NCBI GenBank assembly: GCA_016866775.1
Contig: VGLJ01000008.1
Coordinates: 1 to 64,000, forward strand
Direction of reading: 5' to 3'
DNA: 64,000 bases
Source: Candidatus Rokuibacteriota bacterium
GTDB taxonomy: Bacteria > Methylomirabilota > Methylomirabilia > Rokubacteriales > CSP1-6
The first letter of the stretch is position 1. Each line of letters begins with the position of its first letter. Below, one piece after another: positions 36,977 to 46,795 of the stretch. Made by a program: the position numbers and the translations under genes. The notes beneath the pieces are model-generated. The model saw only the letters and a list, made by a program, of their open reading frames with translations, ran no database searches and was not told where the DNA came from.

Positions 36977-38412
36977 AGACGCTGGGCGTTGCCGTCGCCG
37001 TTGCGGTGCTTCTTGCCTCGTGCGCGACGACGCCCAGCGCCACCGCGCCGGGCACCTCGCACGAAGCGAAGGACATGCGCCTCGTCGGTCACGAGCCGCT
37101 GCAGGCGCGCTCGGCGTATCAGCCGCTCGTCGTCAAGCAGGGCGAGAGATGGATCGCCTACGTCGGCCACCACGGCGGCGAGCGCATGAATCAGCTCACC
37201 GGACGCACCGAGCTGAACGGCACGTCGATCGTCGACGTCACCGATCCGTCGCGGCCGCACTATCTGCATCACATTCCGGGAGCGGCGGGCCAGGCGGAGG
37301 CCGGCGGCGCGTCGATGGTGCGCATCTGCGCGGGCAGCGAGCTGCCGAAAGCGGACCGCGCGAAGATCTACCTGCTCCGCACGCTCGGCCGCCTCGCGCA
37401 CGAGATCTGGGACGTGACCGATCCGCGGCGCCCGGCGCTCGTCATCACCGTCGTCCGGGGGCTCGGCGAGACCCATAAGAACTGGTGGGAGTGCGGCACC
37501 GGCATCGCGTACCTCGTCTCCGACGGCCGCGCGCAAGGGTGGCGCACGAACCGGACGACGAAGATCTACGACCTCTCGGATCCGGCGAACCCGCGCTTCA
37601 TCCGCGACTTCGGGCTCGCCGGTCAGGAGCCGGGCTCGAATCCGACGACGACCGCGCCCGCGGGCGTGCACGGGCCGATCGCGCTCCGGAACCGCGTGTA
37701 CTTCGCGTACGGGACCGGCGCGAACGGCGTGCTGCAGATCGTCGACCGCGACCGGCTGCTGAACGGCAACCCGGGGAGCGCCGACAAGTTCGCGCCGACG
37801 CCCGAGAACCTGCGCCATCCGGAGATCGGCCGCCTCGACATGGCGCCGGAGTGGGGCGGGCACACGAGCTATCCCGTGCTCGGCATTCCCGTCGGCGACC
37901 ACGTCCTGAACATCAGCGGGCGCGTGCGCGACGTCGTCGTGCTCGTCTCCGAGTCGCTGCGCAACGAGTGCCAGGAGTTCCGGCAGCTCACGTTCCTCGT
38001 CGACATCACCACCCCGAGCAAGCCGTTCACGGTGTCGACGTTCGAGGTGCCGGACTCGCCGGGCGACTTCTGCCGCCGCGGCGGCCGCTTCGGGCCGCAC
38101 TCGTCGCACGAGTCGTTCACGCCCCTCTACTACGGGAAGCTCGTCTTCATCGCGTACTTCAACGCGGGCGTCCGCGCGGTCGACATCCGCAACCCGTTCG
38201 CGCCGCGCGAGGTCGCGCACTTCATCCCGGCGGTGACGCCGGCGACGGCGCGACGCGGCATCCGTGTCGCCGGCGCCGAGCGCTGCAAGATCGCCATCCA
38301 GACCAACAACGTGGAAGTCGACGACCGCGGGCTGATCTATCTCGCCGATCGCGCCGACACCGGGCTGCACATCGTCGAGCTGACCGGCGCCGCCAAAGCC
38401 GGCGTCCAGTGA
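36973..38412 (+). CDS. LVIVD-repeat-type secreted lipoprotein
   Basis: lipobox LLASCATT; repeated SIVDVTDPSRP / IWDVTDPRRP / IYDLSDPANP / AVDIRNPFAP. Confidence 0.82.
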   Translation: MKTLGVAVAVAVLLASCATTPSATAPGTSHEAKDMRLVGHEPLQARSAYQPLVVKQGERWIAYVGHHGGERMNQLTGRTELNGTSIVDVTDPSRPHYLHHIPGAAGQAEAGGASMVRICAGSELPKADRAKIYLLRTLGRLAHEIWDVTDPRRPALVITVVRGLGETHKNWWECGTGIAYLVSDGRAQGWRTNRTTKIYDLSDPANPRFIRDFGLAGQEPGSNPTTTAPAGVHGPIALRNRVYFAYGTGANGVLQIVDRDRLLNGNPGSADKFAPTPENLRHPEIGRLDMAPEWGGHTSYPVLGIPVGDHVLNISGRVRDVVVLVSESLRNECQEFRQLTFLVDITTPSKPFTVSTFEVPDSPGDFCRRGGRFGPHSSHESFTPLYYGKLVFIAYFNAGVRAVDIRNPFAPREVAHFIPAVTPATARRGIRVAGAERCKIAIQTNNVEVDDRGLIYLADRADTGLHIVELTGAAKAGVQ

Positions 38413-38423
38413 GGTAGCCAAAG

Positions 38424-39635
38424 ATGGACTTCGAGGTCACGTACTCCGAGGAGCAGCAGCGCTTCCGCGGCGAGGTGCGCGCGTGGTTCGACGCGAACGT
38501 GCCCGCGCTCGATCCCGACAGCCTCACGCGCTATCGGCAGCTCCGCGCGCTCGGCCGGAAGCTCGGCGACAAGGGCTGGCTGTACGCGCGCGCGCCGAAG
38601 CAGTACGGCGGCGGCGGGCTCGACGTCGACCACAGCATCATCCTCGAGGAGGAAGCGGATCGCTTCGGCCTCGCGCTGCCGCCGTACTACGACAGCGGCG
38701 GGCGCCTCGGCGGGGCGACGATCCTCGTCTGGGGCACCGAGGAGCAGAAGCAGGCGTTCCTGCCGCCGATCTATCGCGGCGAGGTGCGCACGTGGCAGCT
38801 CCTCACCGAGCCCGGCGCCGGCTCGGACCTCGCGGGCGTGCAGGCGACGGCGATCCGTGACGGCGACGAGTACGTCATCAACGGCCAGAAGATCTTCGTC
38901 GGCAGCGACCACGGCGCCGATCGCATCTGGATGATCGCGGTCACGAACCCGAAGGCCAAGCGCCACGAGAACGTGTCGTGGTTCATGATCGACGCGAACC
39001 TGCCGGGCATCACCGTGCAGCCGATGGAGCTGATGGGCACGGGCGGCGAGGGCGGCACCGATCCCGTGACGAAGAACACCGTGTTCTTCGACAACGTGCG
39101 CGTGCCCGCGTTCACGCTGGTCGGCGGCGAGAACAACGGCTGGAAGGCCGCGACGACGCACCTCGAGCTCGAGCATGGCGCCGGCGGGCGCATCGGCCGT
39201 CACCGCGTGTGGGACCGGCTGCTCCGCTACTGCCAAGAGACGAAGCGCGACGGCGTGCCGCTCGCGCGGCACGCCGACACGCGCGACCTGCTCGCCGACA
39301 TCTACATGAAGACCGAGGTCATGCGCCTCTTCGGCCTGCGCAACTTCTGGCTGACGTACGCGAAGCGGCCGCGCTCGTACGAAGGGCCGCAGCTCTCGTA
39401 CTACCGCAAGATGACCGGGCTCTGGATGACGGGCGCGATCCTCGAGGCGGTCGGCCCGGTCGCGCTCACCACCGACGAGACGTGGGGCCCGCCGGAAGGG
39501 TTCCTCGAGCTCCAGCAGCGCAACGGCATCGTCGCCGTCCATCCGGGCGGCACGGCGGACGTCCAGCGCGTGAGCATGGCGCGGCGGATCGGCATCGGCC
39601 GCGCGGCGCGCGAAGCGGCGGGGGAGGTGCGCTGA
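38424..39635 (+). CDS. acyl-CoA dehydrogenase
   Basis: QLLTEPGAGSDLAGVQATAIRDGDEYVINGQKIF. Confidence 0.93.
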   Translation: MDFEVTYSEEQQRFRGEVRAWFDANVPALDPDSLTRYRQLRALGRKLGDKGWLYARAPKQYGGGGLDVDHSIILEEEADRFGLALPPYYDSGGRLGGATILVWGTEEQKQAFLPPIYRGEVRTWQLLTEPGAGSDLAGVQATAIRDGDEYVINGQKIFVGSDHGADRIWMIAVTNPKAKRHENVSWFMIDANLPGITVQPMELMGTGGEGGTDPVTKNTVFFDNVRVPAFTLVGGENNGWKAATTHLELEHGAGGRIGRHRVWDRLLRYCQETKRDGVPLARHADTRDLLADIYMKTEVMRLFGLRNFWLTYAKRPRSYEGPQLSYYRKMTGLWMTGAILEAVGPVALTTDETWGPPEGFLELQQRNGIVAVHPGGTADVQRVSMARRIGIGRAAREAAGEVR

Positions 39636-40423
39636 TGCCGGTCACCTATGAGAAGCGCGATCACATCGGCGTCGTCACGCTGAGCCGCCCCGGCGCGCGC
39701 AACGCGTGGGGCCCCGACTTCAACGAAGGCATCGCGAAGCACTTCGAGGCGATGGAGGACGACGACGACATCCGCTGCGCCATCCTCACCGGCGACGAAG
39801 CCGCCGGCGCGTTCTCCGCGGGCGCGAACCTCAAGGATCCGAAGACGCACACGCAGGAGTCGCCCGCCACGTTCATCAAGAGCGTCGCGAAGCGCAGGAA
39901 CCGCGCGTTCGAGATCCTCGGCAACTTCCCGAAGCCGGTGATCGGCGCCGTCAACGGCTACGCGGTCGGCATCGGCTGCATCGTCACGTTCTGCTGCGAC
40001 CTGCTCGTCGCGTCCGAGAAGGCGGAGTGGCGCCTGCCGCAGGTCGCGCTCGGCATCCTGCCCGCGTACGGCGGCGCCACGCGCCTCGCGCGCTGGGTCG
40101 GCCGCGGCAACGCGATGCGGATGACGCTCGGCTTCCCGATCGGCGCCGAGGAGGCGCACCGGATCGGGCTCGCGCAGTGGGTGGTGCCGCACGCGAAGGT
40201 GATGGACAAGGCGCTCGAAGTCGCCGCCCACGTCGCGTCGCTGCCGCCGCTCGCCGCGCGCCTGTCGAAGGAGTCGCTCATTCGCGGGCTCGACATCCCG
40301 AACCTCGCGGACGCGTCGCTCGTCGACCTCTATCGCTTCGCGACGCTCGAGCTCACCGAGGACAAGGCCGAGGGCCACGCCGCGTGGCGCGAGAAGCGCA
40401 AGCCGACGTTCAGGGGCCGGTGA
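39635..40423 (+). CDS. enoyl-CoA hydratase/isomerase
   Basis: AFSAGANLKDP...PKPVIGAVNGYAVGIGCIV. Confidence 0.93.
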   Translation: MPVTYEKRDHIGVVTLSRPGARNAWGPDFNEGIAKHFEAMEDDDDIRCAILTGDEAAGAFSAGANLKDPKTHTQESPATFIKSVAKRRNRAFEILGNFPKPVIGAVNGYAVGIGCIVTFCCDLLVASEKAEWRLPQVALGILPAYGGATRLARWVGRGNAMRMTLGFPIGAEEAHRIGLAQWVVPHAKVMDKALEVAAHVASLPPLAARLSKESLIRGLDIPNLADASLVDLYRFATLELTEDKAEGHAAWREKRKPTFRGR

Positions 40424-40424
40424 C

Positions 40425-41540
40425 GTGGACCTCGCGCTGACCGAATCCCAGGAGCTGCTGCGGAGCGCGGCGCGCACGTTCGTCGAGCGCGAGGCGCCGC
40501 GGCACACGATCGTGGCGCTGCAGAAACAGGGGTCGAGCCTCGTGCCGGATCTCTGGCGCAAGGCCTCGGACGCCGGGTGGCTCGGCATCCTCGTGCCGTC
40601 GGAGTACGGCGGCAGCGACAGCAGCCTGAGCGATGCCGCCGTCCTCCACGAAGAGCTCGGGCGCGGACCGCTGCCCGGCCCGTTCTTCAGCTCCGGCGTG
40701 CTCGGCGCGCTGACGGTGCTGGAAGCCGCGACGCCGGACCAGAAGCGCGCGATCCTGCCCGGCGTCGCGGGTGGCGAGACGATCGTGTCCGTCGCGCTCG
40801 CGGAGCCGAACGCGTCGTGGGGCCCGCAGGGCATCACGCTGCGCGCCCAGCGCACCAACGGCCGCTATCGGCTCGACGGGACCAAGCTGTTCGTGAGCGA
40901 CGCCAACGCGGCGACGTTCCTGATCGTCGCCGTGCGGACCGGCGATCGTCCCACGGACGTGAGCCTGCTGCTGGCCGATGCGCGTGCGCGCGGTGTGCAT
41001 GCCCGGCGGCTGCCCGGCTTCGTCTCGTGGCAATGCGAGGTCACGTTCGACGGCGCCGAAGCCGAGCTGCTCGGCGCGCGCGAGAACGAGGGCTGGGCCG
41101 CGCTCGAGCGCGCGCTGCTCCGCGCGTGGCCCGTCCTCTGCTCCTACATGGTGGGCGGCTGCCAGGCCGTGTTCGAGATGTCGGTCGCCCACAGCCAGGT
41201 GCGCGTGCAGTTCGGCGTGCCCATCGGAAAGTTCCAGCGCGTGCAGGACCACATCATCCGGCTCGTGAACCACCTCGACGCCGCGCGCTGGGCGACGGCC
41301 GAAGCGCTGTGGAAGCTCGACACCGGACGTCCGGCGGCCGCCGCCGTCCACATGGCGAAGGCGCTCAGCAGCGAAGGCTATCTCGAGGCGTGCAACGCCG
41401 CGCACGAGGTCCACGCGGGGCAGGGCAGCCTGATCGAGTACGGGCTCGTCGCGCACACGCAGATGTCGCGCACGCTCTTCACGTATCTCGGCGATCCGCG
41501 CTGGCACAAGCGGCGCATGGCGGACGCGCTCGAATGGTAG
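40425..41540 (+). CDS. acyl-CoA dehydrogenase (second subunit-like)
   Basis: WLGILVPSEYGGSDSSLSDAAVLHEELGRG; ATG overlaps sulfatase start at 41534. Confidence 0.9.
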   Translation: MDLALTESQELLRSAARTFVEREAPRHTIVALQKQGSSLVPDLWRKASDAGWLGILVPSEYGGSDSSLSDAAVLHEELGRGPLPGPFFSSGVLGALTVLEAATPDQKRAILPGVAGGETIVSVALAEPNASWGPQGITLRAQRTNGRYRLDGTKLFVSDANAATFLIVAVRTGDRPTDVSLLLADARARGVHARRLPGFVSWQCEVTFDGAEAELLGARENEGWAALERALLRAWPVLCSYMVGGCQAVFEMSVAHSQVRVQFGVPIGKFQRVQDHIIRLVNHLDAARWATAEALWKLDTGRPAAAAVHMAKALSSEGYLEACNAAHEVHAGQGSLIEYGLVAHTQMSRTLFTYLGDPRWHKRRMADALEW

Positions 41541-42850
41541 ACGGGGCGCGGCCGAGCTTCGTCTTCATCCTCGCCGACGACCTCGGCTACGCCGATCTCG
41601 GCTGCTACGGCGCGCGCGGCGCTTCACCGTCGCCCGTGCTCGATCGTCTCGCCACCGAAGGGCTGCGCTTCACCGACGGCTACGCGAACTCGCCGGTGTG
41701 CTCCCCCACGCGCTTCGCGCTGATCACGGGCCGCTGGCAGTACCGCCTCCGTGCCGGCAACGATGAGCCGATCGCCAGCCGTCATCGCGGCAGCCCGACG
41801 CTCGGCCTGCCGCCCGAGCACCCCACGCTGCCGTCGCTGCTGCGCGCGGCGGGCTACACGACAGCCCTCGCGGGCAAGTGGCACCTCGGGTTCGCGCCGC
41901 ACTTCGGCCCGCTCAAGAGCGGCTACATGGAATTCTTCGGGCCGCTGAGCGGCGGCGTCGACTACTTCACCCACAAGGACTCGGCCGGCGCGCACGATCT
42001 CTACGACGGCGACGCGGAGTCGCAGCGCACCGGGTACCTCACGGATCTCATCTCCGATCGCGCGGTCGACTTCATCCGCCGCCGGCAGGGCCAGGCGGAG
42101 CCGTTCCTGCTCTCGGTGCACTACACGGCGCCGCACTGGCCGTGGGAGACGCGCGCCGACGAGGCGGAGGCGCGAGCGATCAAGCGGATCGTGCACACCG
42201 ACGGCGGCTCCGTCGAGATCTATCGCACGATGATCCGCCACATGGACGAAGGGATCGGCCGCATCGTCGAGGCGTTGCGCGGGACCGGCGCCGAGCACAA
42301 CACGCTGGTCGTCTTCACGAGCGACAACGGCGGCGAGCGGTTCTCGGACACGTGGCCGCTCGTCGGCAAGAAGATGGATCTGCTCGAAGGCGGCATCCGC
42401 GTGCCGTACATCGTCCGGTGGCCCCACCGGGTGCGCGCGGGCGGCGTCACCACGCAGCACGCGATCACGATGGACTGGACCGCGACGTTCCTCGACGCGG
42501 CGGGCGTGGCGCCGCATCCCGACTATCCGCTGGACGGGACGAGCCTGCTGAACGTGCTCGAGCGTCCGGACCAGCCGTTCGCGCGCGAGCTCTACTGGCG
42601 CATGAAGTGGCGGAGCCAGAAGGCGATGCGCGACGGGACGTGGAAGTACCTCGCCACGGACGACGGCGAGTTCCTCTTCGATCTCTCGCGCGACCCGCGC
42701 GAGCGCGCGAACGTCGCCCGGCGCGAGCCGGACCGGCTCGTGGCGATGCGCGAGCGCTACGCGGCGTGGGAGAAGACGATTCCGCCGCTTCCGTCGGACG
42801 CCTCGTCCGTGATTCCGTACACTCGGGCCGACCTGGCGCATCCCTCCTGA
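41534..42850 (+). CDS. sulfatase
   Basis: FILADDLGYADLGCYG...SPVCSPTRFALITGR (formylglycine C-x-P-x-R motif). Confidence 0.93.
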   Translation: MVDGARPSFVFILADDLGYADLGCYGARGASPSPVLDRLATEGLRFTDGYANSPVCSPTRFALITGRWQYRLRAGNDEPIASRHRGSPTLGLPPEHPTLPSLLRAAGYTTALAGKWHLGFAPHFGPLKSGYMEFFGPLSGGVDYFTHKDSAGAHDLYDGDAESQRTGYLTDLISDRAVDFIRRRQGQAEPFLLSVHYTAPHWPWETRADEAEARAIKRIVHTDGGSVEIYRTMIRHMDEGIGRIVEALRGTGAEHNTLVVFTSDNGGERFSDTWPLVGKKMDLLEGGIRVPYIVRWPHRVRAGGVTTQHAITMDWTATFLDAAGVAPHPDYPLDGTSLLNVLERPDQPFARELYWRMKWRSQKAMRDGTWKYLATDDGEFLFDLSRDPRERANVARREPDRLVAMRERYAAWEKTIPPLPSDASSVIPYTRADLAHPS

Positions 42851-42860
42851 AAGGGCAGAC

Positions 42861-44714
42861 ATGACGAACCAGTTGCCGAACGTGCACGAGACCGAGCATC
42901 ACGCCGCGGACCGGGCGACCTCGCGGCCCGTCGTCGCGGGCATGCAGGGCGTCGCCGCCTCCGGGCACCCGCTGGTGTCGATGGCGGCGATGCGGATGCT
43001 GCTCACCGGCGGCAACGCGGCGGACGCCGCGGCCGCGGCAGGATTCGCCGCCGCCGTCGTCGAGCCGACCGCGTCCTACACGCTCTGCGGCGAGTGCGTC
43101 GCGCTCGTGTACGACGCGCGGACGCGCGAGACCACGTCGGTGAGCGGCCAGGGCGTGGCGCCGGCGCTCGCGACCATCGGGTTCTTCCGCGGGCGCGGCT
43201 TCGATCGCATCCCGACCGGTCCGGGCGCCGACGCGCATCTGTCGTTCACGGTGCCGGGCGCGGTCGACGCGTACCTGACGCTGATCGAGACGTACGGGAC
43301 CCGGAGTGTCAGCGAGGTCCTCGCGCCCGCCGTGCACTACGCCGAGCGCGGCTTCCCGATGTACGAGTACATGCACCGGATGCTCGCGATTCCGGAGACG
43401 CGGAGCCAGTTCGACCTCTATCCGCCCGGCGGCCACGGCGTGTTCTATCCGGGCGGCCGCGTGCCGCGCGTGGGCGAGACGTTCGTGCAGCCCGCGCTCG
43501 CGGCGACGTTGAAGCGCCTCGTCGACGCGGACGCCGCCGCGCGCGGCCATCGCCGTGCGGGCATCGCCGCCGCGCGCGAGCGCTTCTATCGCGGCGACAT
43601 CGCGTCGACGATCGGCGCGTTCTCGGAGAAGCTCGGCGGCCTGTTGCGCGCTTCGGATCTCGCGGGCTATCGCACGCGCCTCGAGCCTCCCGCGCGCACG
43701 ACCTTCCAGGGCCGGGAAATCATCGGCCAGGGCGCGTTCACGCAAGGCCCCGTGCTGATGCAAGCCCTCGGCATGCTGTCGACGTTCGATCTCCGCTCGT
43801 TCGGCCACAACTCCGCCCGGTACATCCACGTGGTGAGCGAGGCGCTCAAGCTCGCGTTCGCGGATCGCGAGCGTTACTACGGCGACGTCCCCTCGGTCCC
43901 GATGACCGCACTGCTCGATCCGACCTACTTGCGCGCGCGCGCGTCTCTGATCCGAATGGATCACGCGATGCCTGAAGCCCCCAGCGCGGGAGTGTTGAGT
44001 GGGTCGTCGGGGTCCCCGGGGTCGCGGGGGTGGGGCGCCGAGGACCGGAGCGGAAGGGCCCCACTGGGGGATGGGTGGAGCGAGGACCGCAGGCGCCCCG
44101 CCCCCGCGACCCCGGGGACCCCGACGACCCACACGGACGGGACGACGCACATCGCGGCCATCGACCGCGACGGCATGATGGTCGCGCTCACGCCGAGCGG
44201 CGGCGTCTTCAGGAAGTCCGCGTTCTCGCCGGAGCTCGGCTGCACGCTGAGCACGCGCAGCGAGATGTTCGTTCTCGAAGAGGGCCATCCGAACGGGCTC
44301 ATGCCCGGCAAGCGCCCGCGCACGACGCTCGTCAATTACCTCGTCTGCGAGAACGGCGTGCCGGTGATGACGATCGGCTGCCCGGGCGGCGACGATCAGT
44401 CGCAAGCGGATCTCCAGCTCCTCCTCAACGTGCTGGTGTGGGGCATGAACCCGCAGCAGGCGGTGGAAGCGCCCCGCTTCTCGACGCAGACGCTGGTGAA
44501 CTCGTTCTGGCCGCGCGTGTATCACCCCGGCCAGCTCAACGTCGAGGCCGGCATTCCGGAGCGCACGCGCACCGAGCTGCGCGCGCTCGGCCACACGGTC
44601 ACGGAGATCGGCGCGTGCGGCATCGGCGCGATCGTGACCCGCCGCGATCCGGAGACCGGCGTGCTGTCCGCGGGCGCCGACCCGCGCCGCCCGACGTACG
44701 CCCTCGCCTGGTAG
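42861..44714 (+). CDS. gamma-glutamyltransferase family protein with in-frame palindromic insertion
   Basis: GGNAADAAAAAGFAAAVVEPTAS; DGTTHIAAIDRDG nucleophile region; GCPGGDDQSQ. Confidence 0.9.
   Translation: MTNQLPNVHETEHHAADRATSRPVVAGMQGVAASGHPLVSMAAMRMLLTGGNAADAAAAAGFAAAVVEPTASYTLCGECVALVYDARTRETTSVSGQGVAPALATIGFFRGRGFDRIPTGPGADAHLSFTVPGAVDAYLTLIETYGTRSVSEVLAPAVHYAERGFPMYEYMHRMLAIPETRSQFDLYPPGGHGVFYPGGRVPRVGETFVQPALAATLKRLVDADAAARGHRRAGIAAARERFYRGDIASTIGAFSEKLGGLLRASDLAGYRTRLEPPARTTFQGREIIGQGAFTQGPVLMQALGMLSTFDLRSFGHNSARYIHVVSEALKLAFADRERYYGDVPSVPMTALLDPTYLRARASLIRMDHAMPEAPSAGVLSGSSGSPGSRGWGAEDRSGRAPLGDGWSEDRRRPAPATPGTPTTHTDGTTHIAAIDRDGMMVALTPSGGVFRKSAFSPELGCTLSTRSEMFVLEEGHPNGLMPGKRPRTTLVNYLVCENGVPVMTIGCPGGDDQSQADLQLLLNVLVWGMNPQQAVEAPRFSTQTLVNSFWPRVYHPGQLNVEAGIPERTRTELRALGHTVTEIGACGIGAIVTRRDPETGVLSAGADPRRPTYALAW
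43999..44132. repeat. palindromic element E with 41-bp arms (1 mismatch), in frame in the GGT-family gene
   Basis: 43999-44039 GTGGGTCGTCGGGGTCCCCGGGGTCGCGGGGGTGGGGCGCC pairs with 44092-44132. Confidence 0.93.
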
Positions 44715-44725
44715 CCGCCGCCGTG

Positions 44726-45635
44726 ATGCGGACGGCCATCGTCGCCGGCGCGCTGGGCCTTCTGGCGCTCGCGGCGGTGGTCGTCGCCGCGCCGGATGAG
44801 CCACCGTGTACGGCCGCGCCGCGCGGGACGATCGAGACCGCGGGCGGCGCGGAAGACATCGTGACGCTCGCGCTCGGCGACGGGCGCGTGAGGTTGTTCT
44901 TCCGCGACGCGGGCCGGATCAGCTTCGCGGACCTGCGCACGGCGGACGATCCCGCACCGACCGCCGCGCTCGCGTGGCGTCCGCGCGACGTCGACTTCGA
45001 GCCGCTCGGTCTGTCGCTCGTCACGGGACCACACCCGGGCTCCGGCACGCTCTACGTCGTCGATCGCGTGACGCCCGCGCGGATCTGGCGCCTGCCGACC
45101 GTCGACGGGCGGATCGGCGAGGTGACGGAGCCGTGGGCGAAGAGCCTGGGCGACGTCCGTCCCAATGACGTCCAGGCCGCCGGCGATGACGCCTACGTCA
45201 CGCATCTCGATGCGATGGCGAAGCTCCCCGGCCGGCCGGTCCCGTGGCACGGCGTGGTGCGCGTCCGTGCCGGCGGCGCGCTCGAGCCGTACGCGGAGGG
45301 ACTCCGGGGCGCCAACGGGATCGTCGAGCTCGACGCGCAGCGATTGCTCGTGTCGGACTACTGGAACCGGCGCCTGCGATTCGTCGCCAAGGATCCGAGC
45401 GCCGCGCCGCCCGCTCGCGTTCTTCAACGTGCTGCTGCCGTTCGTGCCGTCGCCGTCCGCCGTGTTGTCGATCGACGTCAGCCAGCTCGGGGACGACGCG
45501 AGCCCCACGCCGCTCTGGGAGGGCGGCCTGTTCGATGGACGGTCGGTGTCCGTGGCCGTCCCGGTGCCCGGCGGGCTCGCGCTGGGACAGGTTCGCGCGA
45601 AGGGCGTGCTCGTCGTACGATGCGCGGCACCATGA
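44726..45635 (+). pseudogene. secreted beta-propeller (SMP-30/NHL-like) protein, probable frameshift near 45405-45420
   Basis: signal peptide and propeller strands to RLRFVAKDPSAAPP in frame of 44030-46786, continuing as LAFFNVLLPFVPSPSAVLSIDVSQLGDD in frame of 45165-45635. Confidence 0.6.
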
Positions 45636-46786
45636 AGATCACCGGCGTCACCCCGTTCCTCGCGGATCTCGGCGGCAACAAGAACCTGCTGTTCGTCAAG
45701 GTCACGACCGACGGCGGGCCCCACGGCTGGGGCGAGTGCTACACGCAGACCGACCGCGACCGGAGCGTGGTCGCGCACGTCGAGGCGCTCGGCCGCTACG
45801 CGGTCGGACGCGACGCCGCGGACATCACGCACTTCGTGCACATGGCCTATCACGACTTCGCGAGCAAGCGCGGGGCGATGGACTTCTGGAGCGCGGTGAG
45901 CGGCATCGAGCTGGCGCTGTGGGACATCGCGGGCAAGCGCCACGGCGTGCCGGTGCACGAGCTGCTCGGCGGGCGCTGCCGCGACCGTGTACGCGTCTAC
46001 GCGAACGGCTGGTATTTCGGCGGCGACAAGACGCCGGCCGGCTACGCCGCGAAGGCGAAGGCCACGGTGGCGCGCGGCTTCACCGCGCTGAAGTTCGATC
46101 CGTTCCCGGGGCCGTGGCGCACGCACATCGCGCGCGACGTGGAAGAGCAGGCGATCGCCACCGTCGCCGCCGTCCGCGACGCCGTCGGGCCGGACGTCGA
46201 CCTGCTGATCGAGGTGCATCGCCGGCTGGCGCCCATGCACGCGATCCGCATCGCGCGCGCGATCGAGCGCTACCGGCCGTTCTGGTTCGAGGAGCCGGTG
46301 TCGTCGACCAACCTCGAAGCGCTGGCCGAGTGCCGGCGCCAGATCGCGATCCCGATCGTCACGGGCGAGGAGCTCTACACGCGCGCGGAGTTCCGGCGGG
46401 TGTTCGAGCTGCGCGCCGCGGATATCATCAACCCCGACGTGTGCAACTGCGGCGGCATCCTCGAGCTGCGCGCGATCGCCCAGATGGCCGAGCCGTCGTT
46501 CGTCACCGTGTCGCCGCACAACTTCAACAGCACCACCGTCGGGCTCGCCGCCACCCTGCAGGTCGCGGCGGCGATCCCGAACTTCCTCATCACCGAGTAC
46601 TTCGTGAACTTCGAGGCGCGCGGGCGGGAGATCGCGCGGCCCGGCTTCGTGGTGCAGGATGGGTACATCGCGGTGCCGCGGGACCCCGGGCTCGGCGTCG
46701 AGATCGACGAAGCGGCGCTCGCGCGCTCCCCCGCGCCCGAGCGTCCGGCGCGTGCATTATTCGGCCCGGGCGACGAAGGTCCGTAG
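45632..46786 (+). CDS. mandelate racemase/muconate lactonizing enzyme family (enolase superfamily); alternative start 45620
   Basis: FTALKFDPF...DLLIEVHRRL...FWFEEPVSSTNLEAL...ITGEELYTRAEF-like active-site spacing. Confidence 0.9.
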   Translation: MKITGVTPFLADLGGNKNLLFVKVTTDGGPHGWGECYTQTDRDRSVVAHVEALGRYAVGRDAADITHFVHMAYHDFASKRGAMDFWSAVSGIELALWDIAGKRHGVPVHELLGGRCRDRVRVYANGWYFGGDKTPAGYAAKAKATVARGFTALKFDPFPGPWRTHIARDVEEQAIATVAAVRDAVGPDVDLLIEVHRRLAPMHAIRIARAIERYRPFWFEEPVSSTNLEALAECRRQIAIPIVTGEELYTRAEFRRVFELRAADIINPDVCNCGGILELRAIAQMAEPSFVTVSPHNFNSTTVGLAATLQVAAAIPNFLITEYFVNFEARGREIARPGFVVQDGYIAVPRDPGLGVEIDEAALARSPAPERPARALFGPGDEGP

Positions 46787-46795
46787 GAGGGACGC

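Noticed and set aside
43999-44132. IS element or transposon ends
   Set aside because: No transposase ORF between or near the arms; the interior is only ~52 nt.
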